The notes beneath the pieces were generated by a model that was not told the origin of the DNA, searched no databases, and worked only from the letters and a program-made list of their open reading frames with translations. Source: CAYYBE01 sp964470345 (lineage in GTDB: Bacteria; Babelota; Babeliae; Babelales; Babelaceae). From it: 64,000 bases of DNA. A program made the position numbers and the translations under genes. Location: NCBI GenBank assembly GCA_964470345.1, contig CAYYBE010000003.1:58826-122825 (forward strand), read 5' to 3'. Positions 34,248 to 43,063 of the stretch are shown piece by piece; within the stretch, counting starts at the first letter, position 1; the number at the start of each line of letters is the position of its first letter.

Positions 34248-34913
34248 ATGAATTTTTCAAAAACATGCATAATAGGGCTCAGTGTATTGGTTCTGCTGCC
34301 ATGTCATGCAGCAGATAAGCTTGAGACAGTAAAATCAGATAAGGCAAAACATATTCACAATAATATTGCAAAACCTGCCTATGATGACCTGTTTTCAAAG
34401 GATTTTTTATTGCATGATATTGCTCGTCAAAATGCTGACAATTGGGATGACGCCTTTGCGCAAATCCACCAATTTGTACAAGCAAATGATGCAGCACAGG
34501 TTGCTGCTGCCCAGCGAATTCACAATTTAGGAAATGAGCTGCTGAAAATAGTGCAAGATATTGTGCAATATGATGTGATTCGTGGGCGAGATGGAAAGGG
34601 CTATCAGATTAATTTTGGTCGGGCGGCAAAGCGCGTCTTAGATTGGTCCACAACCCATGATCAAGAATTAGATAAAATGAAAGAGGAGTTGGAAAAGACT
34701 TTGGCAAAACATCGTTCATCAACATTCACCGGCAAAGAAAAGGGTGATGCATCAGGGGTGCTTATTGAGGCAATTAAACTTTTGGACAAGGCATCAGAGA
34801 CAATTGCACAGGAACTTGCGACATTAAAAACAAACGCCTATGCAATGAAAGATGTACGGCCAGGTACGCCTGACTATCAAAAGGCACGCATTGTTATTAA
34901 AGAGACGGTATAA
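34248..34913 (+). CDS. Exported protein with one copy of the same unknown domain
   Basis: 221 residues. Signal peptide (ACIIGLSVLVLLPCHAA-like, residues 5-22), then a single domain aligned to the two in the upstream protein: FSKDFLLHDIARQNADNWDD, VQANDAAQVAAAQRIHNLG, and TFTGKEKGDASGVLIEAIKL near residue 170. No known family or catalytic motif is seen. AAAGGAG starts it; a hairpin follows. Confidence 0.75.
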   Translation: MNFSKTCIIGLSVLVLLPCHAADKLETVKSDKAKHIHNNIAKPAYDDLFSKDFLLHDIARQNADNWDDAFAQIHQFVQANDAAQVAAAQRIHNLGNELLKIVQDIVQYDVIRGRDGKGYQINFGRAAKRVLDWSTTHDQELDKMKEELEKTLAKHRSSTFTGKEKGDASGVLIEAIKLLDKASETIAQELATLKTNAYAMKDVRPGTPDYQKARIVIKETV

Positions 34914-34937
34914 GATCTTTCTTACTCTGTATAAGAA

Positions 34938-34975
34938 CGAAAGAGCCACGCTGTATGGGCAACGTGGCTCTTTCG
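34938..34975 (+). terminator. Terminator after the 34248 gene
   Basis: Thirteen-base perfect stem CGAAAGAGCCACG / CGTGGCTCTTTCG; no long T run, so termination may be partial. Confidence 0.65.
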
Positions 34976-35381
34976 TAGTACCAAGCAGTGGTTGGTACTG
35001 AGTATGAGTCTTGAAATCAAAGATCAAACGTCGCACGGGTTCTTCACATTTCCCTGAGCTCTTTTAGTGTTTAACGCAATTCCAATAAAGTCAAAACATC
35101 TCTTTTTGTTGCAAATTATTTGCATAATTTAAAAACGTTGGTAAATCAATGTTTTTGCCGATTTTGAGTACATTATAATTATGCAATATTAGTGCATTTT
35201 GAAGAAAAGCATATAAATGCAACAATTCTGTTTTCCAGCTGTTTTTTGTCATATGGCCCTTGAAAGGTCCTTATTATTTTAGAAAACGAAAGGCTTTTTC
35301 GTGAACTTCACGGTAACGATATAAAATTTACACAGTTGCGCTATCCTAAGTTTATATACCATAAACTTTGGACGGTGCGGC
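34976..35381. other. AT-rich intergenic region upstream of alr
   Basis: It holds a perfect dyad TGCAAAT-T-ATTTGCA (35110-35124), a -35/-10 like pair (TTGAGT, 17 bases, TATTAG, about 35165-35193), GCAT-ATAA-ATGC, and a dyad AAGTTTAT...ATAAACTT just before alr. No open frame is credible. Confidence 0.5.
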
Positions 35382-36572
35382 ATGAATCTTCAGAAACAAA
35401 AAGAAGCAAATCGATATGTACCAACTGCCGAGACTTACTGCCTTGAGCATGCTTCAAGCTGGGTCGAAATTAATAGTGCAGCCTTTGAACATAATATTGC
35501 TCAATATAGGGCAGTGCTTGGTCCCAACAAGCAATTGGCCGTTGTCATTAAAAGTAACGCCTATGGTCACGGGATTGCTGAGATCGCTCAGCTGTGTGAA
35601 CAGCTTCCTGCTGTTGACTGGTTATGTACGGTTAGCTTAAGCGAGGCACTCGCGGTAAGGGCACGGGGAATAACAAAGCCGATCTTTGTTTTAAGTTATC
35701 TTGATGCAGATCTTACGTATGCCGTTGAACAGGGGATTGATCTTGTTGTCTATGATCGCCAGACCGTTGAAGCGCTCGAAACTATTGCTGTGCGTTTACA
35801 CAAACAAGCTTATGTACATCTTAAAGTTGATACGGGGCTGTCCCGTCTAGGGTTAGCGCCACAGGCGGCTCTCGATCTCGTACTTACTGCCCAGCAGCTA
35901 ACGCATGTTCATGTTCGTGGTATTTTTACCCATTTAGCTGAATCAGAAAAATCGGGCGAAGGGTTCACCAAGCAGCAAATCGCCGCACTGCACGCCGTTG
36001 TGTCTACGCTTGCTGAGCGGGGGATCTCTATTCCCTTTATTCATTTTTCTTGTACGGCCGCACTTACGGTTGTTGAAGATAGCCGCTATTCTTTTGGCCG
36101 TCTTGGGCTTGGTGTCTATGGCCTTTGGCCGTCGCAAGCTGCCAAGCAGGTGACCTGTGAGCGATATCCTGGTTTTACTCTCGAGCCGGTCATGACCTGG
36201 AAAACGCGGGTTATCCAGGTTAAACGAGTTCCTGCGGGTAGTTATGTTGGTTACGGGCGCTCTTTTTGTACACAACGAGAGACAGTACTTGCCGTTGTTC
36301 CCGTTGGCTATTGGGAAGGATACGCGCGTGGACTTTCTAACCGTGCGCACGTATTGATTAACGGGTGTTTAGCTCCTGTTGTTGGCCGCGTGAGCATGAA
36401 TTTAACGACAATCGATGTTACCGACGTGCCAAATATTTCTGTTGGTACCGTCGTTACACTTTTGGGGGACCATCCTGCTTTGAGCCCTGATGCACTTGCT
36501 GCGACGTTGGGGACAATTAATTGGGAAGTGGTCACGAGAATTAATCCGTTGGTCCCACGAGTTCTTATTTAA
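35382..36572 (+). CDS. alr: Alanine racemase
   Basis: Alr interconverts L- and D-alanine with pyridoxal phosphate, feeding MurF. The PLP lysine lies in AVVIKSNAYGHG (residue about 60) and the second-domain tyrosine in YVGYGRSF; RLGLGVYG and VGRVSMN are conserved. Length (396) is slightly above the usual 360-380 because of about 25 extra N-terminal residues. Monocistronic. Confidence 0.95.
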   Translation: MNLQKQKEANRYVPTAETYCLEHASSWVEINSAAFEHNIAQYRAVLGPNKQLAVVIKSNAYGHGIAEIAQLCEQLPAVDWLCTVSLSEALAVRARGITKPIFVLSYLDADLTYAVEQGIDLVVYDRQTVEALETIAVRLHKQAYVHLKVDTGLSRLGLAPQAALDLVLTAQQLTHVHVRGIFTHLAESEKSGEGFTKQQIAALHAVVSTLAERGISIPFIHFSCTAALTVVEDSRYSFGRLGLGVYGLWPSQAAKQVTCERYPGFTLEPVMTWKTRVIQVKRVPAGSYVGYGRSFCTQRETVLAVVPVGYWEGYARGLSNRAHVLINGCLAPVVGRVSMNLTTIDVTDVPNISVGTVVTLLGDHPALSPDALAATLGTINWEVVTRINPLVPRVLI

Positions 36573-36598
36573 AGATTGCGTGAGTTTGGTGCAGAGTT

Positions 36599-37282
36599 CT
36601 ATTTTTTCGTATCTGTTATGATCTTCCCATCGGCAAGTTCAATGCTGCGTGAACACTGTTCAGCAATCGCCGGTGCATGGGTGACGATGATAATAGTAGT
36701 TCCCGTTTGCGTATTGAGTTGTTGAAAGAGCGTAAGAATCGACTGCCCCGTTGCAGAGTCAAGATTCCCCGTTGGCTCATCAGCAAGAATAAGCGACGGT
36801 TTATTGGCAAGTGCTCGGGCGATAGCAACACGCTGTTGTTGTCCGCCAGACAGCTGGTACGGATAATGCTTTTCACGATGAGAAAGTTCTACGCGATCAA
36901 GAAGCTCACGAGCGCGCAGACGTGCTTGCTCGCTTGGGACGTTGCCATAGAGCTGTGGAAGCATGACGTTTTCAAGCGCTGTGCAATCTTTGAGAAGATA
37001 AAAGCGTTGGAAGACAAAACCGATCTGCTGATTACGTAGATGGGCGCGTTGATCAGCTGTTAGTTTACCAACGTCCTGATCGCGATACTGATAGGTGCCG
37101 CTGCTTGGGATATCAAGACAACCTAAAATATGCATGAGGGTCGATTTACCTGATCCAGACTGTCCGGTGATGGCAACATATTCTTGTGGTTCAATCGAAA
37201 ACGTAAGATTATTGAGTACGGTAAGTTGCTCCTGATCATGGGCAAATACTTTTGAAAGATTGTTAACGGTGATCATGCTCAT
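36599..37282 (-). CDS. MacB-type ABC transporter ATP-binding protein
   Basis: 227 residues from ATG at 37282, which has AGGAG ten bases upstream; the frame is open to 37387 inside the permease gene. Walker A GQSGSGKST, signature LSGGQQQRVAIARAL, Walker B LILADEPTGNLD, as in LolD/MacB ATPases. Last gene of the efflux operon, four bases after the permease stop. With MacA and TolC-like proteins it likely expels a drug, peptide or lipid. Confidence 0.92.
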   Translation of the reverse strand: MSMITVNNLSKVFAHDQEQLTVLNNLTFSIEPQEYVAITGQSGSGKSTLMHILGCLDIPSSGTYQYRDQDVGKLTADQRAHLRNQQIGFVFQRFYLLKDCTALENVMLPQLYGNVPSEQARLRARELLDRVELSHREKHYPYQLSGGQQQRVAIARALANKPSLILADEPTGNLDSATGQSILTLFQQLNTQTGTTIIIVTHAPAIAEQCSRSIELADGKIITDTKK

Positions 37283-37286
37283 AGGC

Positions 37287-38534
37287 TTATCGCTCCTGTA
37301 ATGCTTGGATTGGGTCGAGCTTTGAAGCAAGTCGTGCCGGATAAAAACCAAAAAAAAGTCCGATGCAGACGGTGACAATAAGCGCACTCAGCGTAGGCGC
37401 TAGTTCAATTTTAGCGGGAAACAGTTCGTAATAGCGCAGAAGCAGTGGTGGTACAATGCCAACGACAATGCCTAAAATGCCGCCAGCTACGCATAAAATA
37501 ATCGATTCAACAAGAAATTGGAGTTGGATGAGAAAGGGGGTTGCGCCGAGTGCTAAACGAATGCCGATTTCTTGCGTTCGTTCACGCACGCTGACGAGCA
37601 TGATGTTCATAACGCCGATTCCAGCGACAAGCAGAGAAATTGAAGCTGCAATCAAAATAAAGAAATTAATCGTGCAGGCCGTTTCATCGATGACAGAGCT
37701 TATGGTATTTTGATCAAATACCGTAAAGTCATGCGGTGCGTCTGGATCGAGCCGATGGCGCATGTGTAAAAAACGTTTAATTTTACGAATGAGCGCTTGC
37801 GTGTTTTTTTCATCGCGTGATCCGATATGAATAATGTCGATTTTGTCAGGAGTTTGCGCAGCAGCAGGAAAGATTCGTTGTGCCGTTGTGTACGGAATAT
37901 ACACGGTATAATTTGGATCGTCACCACCAAAAAATTGTGTAATCGGTTGTAAAACGCCAATCACAACAAAGGGAATTTTGTCGATTCTAACGGTCGCATT
38001 GAGCGGGTTTTGTTTTCCAAAGAGTGATTCGGCCATCTTTGATCCGATGACGACGACATTTGCGCGCAGTGCAATATCGGAGTTGCTGAAAAATTTGCTT
38101 TGATTTTGTAGCGCGTAGCCGGACAGCGTCAGAGCAGATTCATTGACGCCATTAATCTCATTCAGAGCATTTTTCCCATGGTATTCGATGTGTGCTTTTG
38201 CTTGAATATAGGGAGTGATTCCGACGATTTCATCGGCAAACTGTTCTTTGAGCGCATGATAATCTTGCAGTGAAAGGGGGACGATCTGTTTCTGTGTTGC
38301 GGAAGTTGCACCTTGTGAACCGAACGACCCAGAGGTTATATAGATTGCATTTTTTCCCAGTGCTGCAATCTGTTTTTGAATACGTTCTTGCGCACCGCGG
38401 CCAATTGAGAATGTACAGATAATTGCAGCAATGCCAATAATAATGCCAATAATGGTGAGGAGCGAACGCACGATGTGCTGCCTGATTGCGTGGTATGCTG
38501 CAGAAAATATGATGGTCGGTATTTTTGACATCAT
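37287..38534 (-). CDS. MacB-type permease (FtsX family)
   Basis: 415 residues. An N-terminal membrane helix (RSLLTIIGIIIGIAAIICTFSIGRGA) is followed by a 230-residue periplasmic domain and three C-terminal helices with RERTQEIGIRLALGAT, the typical FtsX/MacB coupling region. Here the ATPase is a separate protein, as in split MacB systems. Overlaps the MacA gene by ATGA. Confidence 0.92.
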   Translation of the reverse strand: MMSKIPTIIFSAAYHAIRQHIVRSLLTIIGIIIGIAAIICTFSIGRGAQERIQKQIAALGKNAIYITSGSFGSQGATSATQKQIVPLSLQDYHALKEQFADEIVGITPYIQAKAHIEYHGKNALNEINGVNESALTLSGYALQNQSKFFSNSDIALRANVVVIGSKMAESLFGKQNPLNATVRIDKIPFVVIGVLQPITQFFGGDDPNYTVYIPYTTAQRIFPAAAQTPDKIDIIHIGSRDEKNTQALIRKIKRFLHMRHRLDPDAPHDFTVFDQNTISSVIDETACTINFFILIAASISLLVAGIGVMNIMLVSVRERTQEIGIRLALGATPFLIQLQFLVESIILCVAGGILGIVVGIVPPLLLRYYELFPAKIELAPTLSALIVTVCIGLFFGFYPARLASKLDPIQALQER

Positions 38535-39733
38535 GAGCTAAATCCACCACCGAACATTTTTTGAAATACTTTTTTCATCTCGTCCGATTCTTCGATGTCG
38601 ACGAGAATATCGTCGGTTTCTTTGATTCCTGAAATAATTTGTACCGATGTTGCATCAGTGATGCCAACTTCAACGGCTCGCTCGATGAATTTTTTGTCTT
38701 TCACGATCCAGAGCGTTTTGTGTGGCTTTGCGAGTTGCTGTGCGCCGTCTGTTTTTTGCTCAAGTGGTTGTACCGTATAACCAATAATTTTTGCAATCTG
38801 TTTGATTGATGTTCTGTTAAATGAAAAAATATCTTGCGGTACAACAAACGCTCCTGAAGCATTGCCAGCAACAATCTTTGCATTGACCGTCATGCCCGGG
38901 CGCAACAGGAGATTGGTGTTGGTTAATGGTGCTGTTGCAAGATACATAATTGGATGTTTCGTGAGATCTCTGGTCGTAAAATTGACACTTGTAATGGTTG
39001 AAGTGAAGATGGTGTCTGGATAGCTATCAAACGTCATAGAGACCGTATTCCCAATTGTTACTTTGCCGACCATGCTTTCATCAATTTCTATTTTTGCTTG
39101 CATGACCGTAATGTCTTTTGCAACCTCACAAATAATGGTTGGCGGTGAGGAGACGGCTACCGCTTGTCCTTGCTTTACTTCAAGGTTTAAGACAATGCCG
39201 TCGTTGGGTGCTTTAATATAAATATTATTGTAATTAATCACAGCGCGATCAGAGAGTGCTTTTTTTATAACAACATCTTGTTGCGCGTCATGGTAGGCCT
39301 GGAGCTCTTTTTCATACGTATCACGTGCCAGTTGTCCAAATTCATACAGTGCTTTTTGTCGTTGAAAATGTGCTGCAACATAGGTCAGATTGTTCTGTGC
39401 TTTTTTGAATTCACCACGCTTTTCGCGTACGTCAGTATCGCCTTTTCCATTATCAATCTCTGCAATCAGTTGGCCTTTGGTAACACGCTGATTTTCTTGC
39501 ACATAGATTTTGCGGATCGTGCCATCAATCAAGCTTCCGATCCTATCAACATCTTTCACTTCAAGCTGTCCTGATGCCAAAATTGTTTGGCTAATAGCTC
39601 GTTGAGTCGCTCGTTGAGTTGTAAAGTATTGTGTGGTTTTTTGTGCTGAAAAGAAATGCCACGCAGCAGCGCCTCCAATGATACCGAGTGTGATGAGGCT
39701 CATGCGAACTATCTTGTTTTGTAATACGTTCAT
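38531..39733 (-). CDS. MacA/HlyD-type membrane fusion protein
   Basis: 400 residues. One N-terminal membrane helix, a lipoyl half (SGQLEVKDVDRIGSLIDGTIRKIYV), a helical hairpin of about 80 residues, the second lipoyl half (IKAPNDGIVLNLEVKQGQAV), then beta-barrel and membrane-proximal domains. It bridges the inner-membrane pump and the TolC-like channel. Overlaps both neighbours by ATGA. Confidence 0.92.
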   Translation of the reverse strand: MNVLQNKIVRMSLITLGIIGGAAAWHFFSAQKTTQYFTTQRATQRAISQTILASGQLEVKDVDRIGSLIDGTIRKIYVQENQRVTKGQLIAEIDNGKGDTDVREKRGEFKKAQNNLTYVAAHFQRQKALYEFGQLARDTYEKELQAYHDAQQDVVIKKALSDRAVINYNNIYIKAPNDGIVLNLEVKQGQAVAVSSPPTIICEVAKDITVMQAKIEIDESMVGKVTIGNTVSMTFDSYPDTIFTSTITSVNFTTRDLTKHPIMYLATAPLTNTNLLLRPGMTVNAKIVAGNASGAFVVPQDIFSFNRTSIKQIAKIIGYTVQPLEQKTDGAQQLAKPHKTLWIVKDKKFIERAVEVGITDATSVQIISGIKETDDILVDIEESDEMKKVFQKMFGGGFSS

Positions 39734-41106
39734 AGACGTTCCTGTATAAGAATGTGATCAAGAGCTTGTGAAGTTTCTTGGAGCTTTGATGATTGTGTTG
39801 TAACGTGCGTATCTGTCGGATAGCCGCAGGCAAAGCGTAGGGTGCGATATTCTTGCGCAGCAGCCTCTTTCTTTGTTTTCCAATCAAATTTTATTTGTTC
39901 CCACGTTTGCAATGCTTGTGTGTATTCAACTTTTGAAATCAGCCCAAGCTCATATTGTTTGCGTGCGAGTGCCCACGCATTTTTGCCTTGTAATAATTGT
40001 GTCTGTTCTGCTTTGAGCTCTTCAAAAAGCTCATTGAGTCGATGATAGGCGTTTTGTACTTCGACTTTTACTTGTTGCACGGTGTTACAATTTTCCATTT
40101 CTGCTTGCAGTGCTTGTTGTTGTGAGGCTTCTGCTTGAAAGAGACTGGCAAGGCCATCAAAGGTCCATTCAAAGGCAACACCAACAGACCACGTTGTGAA
40201 TTTTTTTCTTCTAAACCCTGTATAGTATGTGACATTACTTGCAAAACTTACCGTTGGAAGATATTTGCATTGATAGAATCGGTCGAGCTTTTCAGCTTTT
40301 GCTTGTTCTGCTTGTGCAATCTTAATTTCGGGACGCAGTGCGAGTGCTTGTTCATAATATGCATCGAGTGGATCAAGCTCTGGTGGCACGATTGCATCCC
40401 AAATTACTTGTGCATCGCCAAGCGATGTTTCTATCGCTTGCTCAAGCACGCCCCGTGTGCGTGCTGTTTCTGAAGGATATGCTTGCACACGCGCTTGTTG
40501 TTCAGCGCTGGCGCTTGCAGCAGTAAGCCAGTCGTTTTTGCTGATCAGACCGATCTGATATTTATGTGACTCTGCGTTAAAAGTTGCTTTTGTTGCAAAA
40601 AACAGTGCAGCGATTGCTTGGTGCTCTTGTTCCCGTTGCCATGCGGTGAGATGCGCTGCTTCAGCTTCGTGATGGGCTTTGTTAATTTCGAGCTGACGAT
40701 TGTACTGTGCGATCTCGACGTCGTACTGAGCGATTTTGTAGCTATCGTAGGGACTTGCAAAACTCCAGATCAGCTGACTGATATTCAAGATAGCATCAGG
40801 CTGTGGGTAGTCATCACTCTGCGGCCCAAGACTGGGTATGTTTAATGAGATTTGTGGGAAATAGCCTGCCAGCGCTGCTTGCTGCAGCCGTCGTTGTTTT
40901 TGTATATCAAACACAGCCGCTTTAATTGATGAACGATTTTCGAGAGCAAGATCATAGGCTTGTTCAAGCGATACGGTATCGGTTTTGATCGGTGTTCGTT
41001 CACAGCCTGCAGAACAGTGTATATCTGTGCAATTCGTTGCACTGCAGCAATTGAGCACTGGTGTGTATATTGCAAAACTTATAATAAATGTAAAGAAAAA
41101 CAACAA
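39730..41106 (-). CDS. TolC-like outer-membrane efflux protein
   Basis: 458 residues, first gene of the four-gene efflux operon. The two OEP repeats are visible: LEQAYDLALENRSSIKAAVFDIQ and, about 200 residues later, YYEQALALRPEIKIAQAEQAKAE. The start is a TTG at 41106 with AAAGGG seven bases upstream; no ATG is suitable. After the signal peptide lies a Cys-rich segment (NCCSATNCTDIHCSAGCE), similar in kind to those of the outer-membrane proteins at 11257 and 13486. A porin-like pair to MacA is expected. Confidence 0.88.
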   Translation of the reverse strand: MLFFFTFIISFAIYTPVLNCCSATNCTDIHCSAGCERTPIKTDTVSLEQAYDLALENRSSIKAAVFDIQKQRRLQQAALAGYFPQISLNIPSLGPQSDDYPQPDAILNISQLIWSFASPYDSYKIAQYDVEIAQYNRQLEINKAHHEAEAAHLTAWQREQEHQAIAALFFATKATFNAESHKYQIGLISKNDWLTAASASAEQQARVQAYPSETARTRGVLEQAIETSLGDAQVIWDAIVPPELDPLDAYYEQALALRPEIKIAQAEQAKAEKLDRFYQCKYLPTVSFASNVTYYTGFRRKKFTTWSVGVAFEWTFDGLASLFQAEASQQQALQAEMENCNTVQQVKVEVQNAYHRLNELFEELKAEQTQLLQGKNAWALARKQYELGLISKVEYTQALQTWEQIKFDWKTKKEAAAQEYRTLRFACGYPTDTHVTTQSSKLQETSQALDHILIQERL

Positions 41107-41200
41107 TGTATAACCCTTTGTGTGAGAGGTATCTCATCACACTATGTGTATCACGCAGGGTATGAAATTGCTAGAGTTTTATGGAGGTACTTGTGTTGCT

Positions 41201-41671
41201 TTAGTGCAATGTTGGTTTTTTGGCAGGTTTCCAGCGTCGGAGCAGTTCGCGACAGAGCACTTCTTTGGAGTTGCCCCCATTGCCTGCAGCGGCCGTTGCT
41301 TTGGCAGCTGATATTGCTACCGCAGTCTCATCGCAATTTTTCATGTCGATGCGATTGATTGCAGGAACCAGCGAGCGTTGCAAGAATGTTGTTGCTTCTG
41401 TTTCATGTTGTGATTCATGCACGAGCGCTTCTAGGAGCATAAAGAGTTCAAAGACCGTTGCTTGAATTGCATCAGGGCTGAGCTCTTTGTTCCGTTTGGG
41501 CGCTTGCGTAAGCGCTTCTTGCAGACCGTTGTGCAGAGCATTGGTGATAATTTTTTTTAACGATTCTTGCTCATACGTTACCAACCAGCCAATAGCGGTC
41601 AGGAGCTCGTCTGAAATATTTAAGTGTTGGTCTTGGTCAGCGGCTGTGACTGGTGAAGTTATTTTTTTCAT
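41201..41671 (-). CDS. Protein of unknown function co-translated with htpX
   Basis: 156 residues, no family recognised and no membrane segment. It looks helical: ISDELLTAIGWLVTYEQESL, ATVFELFMLLEALVHESQ. The tail is basic (RWKPAKKPTLH). Its ATGA overlaps the htpX stop and its AAGGAG lies inside the last htpX codons, so it is the last gene of the MerR-HtpX operon. A role in membrane stress is inferred from context only. Confidence 0.75.
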   Translation of the reverse strand: MKKITSPVTAADQDQHLNISDELLTAIGWLVTYEQESLKKIITNALHNGLQEALTQAPKRNKELSPDAIQATVFELFMLLEALVHESQHETEATTFLQRSLVPAINRIDMKNCDETAVAISAAKATAAAGNGGNSKEVLCRELLRRWKPAKKPTLH

Positions 41672-42555
41672 GCTTGCTCCTTCAGCCCTTGTTCATGCAA
41701 TTGTTGTAAGCGTTCGACCCGTTTTTCCAGTGGTGGGTGGGTTGAAAAGAGTTCTAAAAAGCCCTGCGCTCCTGAAAATGGTTGCACAATGAACAGTGAT
41801 GCGGTTGCTGGATGAGCGGTAGCTTCTTGTTCAAGCGGTGCACGGCGAACATGATTGTGCAGTTTTTGCAGCGCTGACGCAAGCGCGAGTGGATCGCGTG
41901 ATGCATGGGCGCCCGTTTCGTCGGCCAAATATTCACGTGAACGGGAAAGGGCGAGTTGTAAAATTGTTGCTGCAATAGGCATCAAAATGGCGATGAGAAT
42001 CATGCCAATCAGATTTCCATTGTCTTTACGGCGGGAGCCACTCATCGATTCCCAGAAAAACATATTTTGTGCAAAATGTGCAAGATACCCAATGGCCGTT
42101 GCAAGCGTTGCTGCGATGGTGGTGATGAGGATGTCCCGATTATAAATGTGGGACATCTCATGGGCAAGCACGCCGCGCAGCTCATGGGGCTCTAAAATTT
42201 CGAGTAATGTTGTAGTCACTGCAACTGAGCTATGTGCAGGATTACGTCCGGTAGCAAAGGCATTGGCAAGATCAGTTTCAATAATCCAGACTTTTGGCAT
42301 CGGGAGTTCCATCCGTTCGCTTAATTCGCGAACCATACCAATCACCTGTGGATACTGTGTTTCGTCAATCTGTTTCGCCCGATACATCGCAAGGACAATA
42401 CGATCGGAATAAAAGTACATAACCCCGTTCATCAGCAGGGCAAAGAGAAAGGCAATCGTGATTCCTGTTGAGCCGCCAAACCAGGCGCCAACAAGAAGTA
42501 AAAGACCGCTTAAGAGGGTGAGCAGGATAACGCTTTTTATTTTATTAATCCACAT
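41668..42555 (-). CDS. htpX: Membrane zinc protease HtpX
   Basis: HtpX degrades misfolded membrane proteins. 295 residues: two N-terminal helices, the zinc motif HEMSHIYNRD (HExxH), further helices, and the third zinc ligand in SREYLADETGA. Its start lies inside the 3' end of the MerR gene (11-base overlap), with AAAGGAG. HtpX works with LemA-type partners elsewhere (here at 32361). Confidence 0.95.
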   Translation of the reverse strand: MWINKIKSVILLTLLSGLLLLVGAWFGGSTGITIAFLFALLMNGVMYFYSDRIVLAMYRAKQIDETQYPQVIGMVRELSERMELPMPKVWIIETDLANAFATGRNPAHSSVAVTTTLLEILEPHELRGVLAHEMSHIYNRDILITTIAATLATAIGYLAHFAQNMFFWESMSGSRRKDNGNLIGMILIAILMPIAATILQLALSRSREYLADETGAHASRDPLALASALQKLHNHVRRAPLEQEATAHPATASLFIVQPFSGAQGFLELFSTHPPLEKRVERLQQLHEQGLKEQA

Positions 42556-42964
42556 GCCGTGTCTCCTTTATCTTGGGTAAGCTCTTTTTTCCAGCCTGGG
42601 CCTTAAGGGTAGTGAGCCGTTCAAGGCTTTGCTTGGTAGCATATTTTCTTCGCTCGGTTTCAGCAAGTAATTCTTGGTTTGTTGTATTGAAAAGCTCATT
42701 CATCTGCTCTTGCAGTTTATCGATTTTCTTCTGGAGCTTTAAGATCATTTCAACCCCGGCCAGGTTAATGCCAACCGTATGGGTAAGGTGGATGATCTCT
42801 TCAAGGCGATCAAGGTCTTCCTCAGAGAAAAGGCGGGTATTGCCCTCTGAGCGTTTCGGGGTTAATAACCCCTCTTTCTCATAGAGCCGAATGGTCTGCT
42901 GATGGATGGAAAACATCTTGGCAACAGCAGATATTGAAAAAAAGCCTTTTTTCCTCTTAATCAT
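42545..42964 (-). CDS. MerR-family regulator, HspR-like
   Basis: 139 residues from ATG at 42964. The DNA-binding part reads FSISAVAKMFSIHQQTIRLYEKEGLLTPKRSEGNTRLFSEEDLDRLEEI, close to HspR, followed by a long dimerisation coiled coil. No Cys metal-binding pattern is seen. The HspR regulator represses dnaK and clpB in other bacteria through the HAIR site (CTTGAGT-N7-ACTCAAG). Here an almost HAIR-like dyad overlaps its own -10, and dnaK carries a half-site. Autoregulation is inferred. Confidence 0.85.
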   Translation of the reverse strand: MIKRKKGFFSISAVAKMFSIHQQTIRLYEKEGLLTPKRSEGNTRLFSEEDLDRLEEIIHLTHTVGINLAGVEMILKLQKKIDKLQEQMNELFNTTNQELLAETERRKYATKQSLERLTTLKAQAGKKSLPKIKETRHVD

Positions 42965-42977
42965 AGTACACCTAGCC

Positions 42978-42999
42978 ACTTGATTGGTTCAGCTCAAGT
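42978..42999 (-). promoter_or_regulatory. HAIR-like operator and promoter of the merR-htpX operon
   Basis: Inverted repeat ACTTGA-N10-TCAAGT; the classical HAIR half-sites have N11 between the CTTGA and TCAAG cores. On the minus strand a TATACT -10 (42997-43002) overlaps the dyad and TTGGTC lies 18 bases upstream as -35. Confidence 0.5.
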
Positions 43000-43063
43000 A
43001 TACCACAGTGCTGAAATTTTGACCAAGCGGGTGAGCAGCCTTAGGAACGAGGGGTTACACTCC

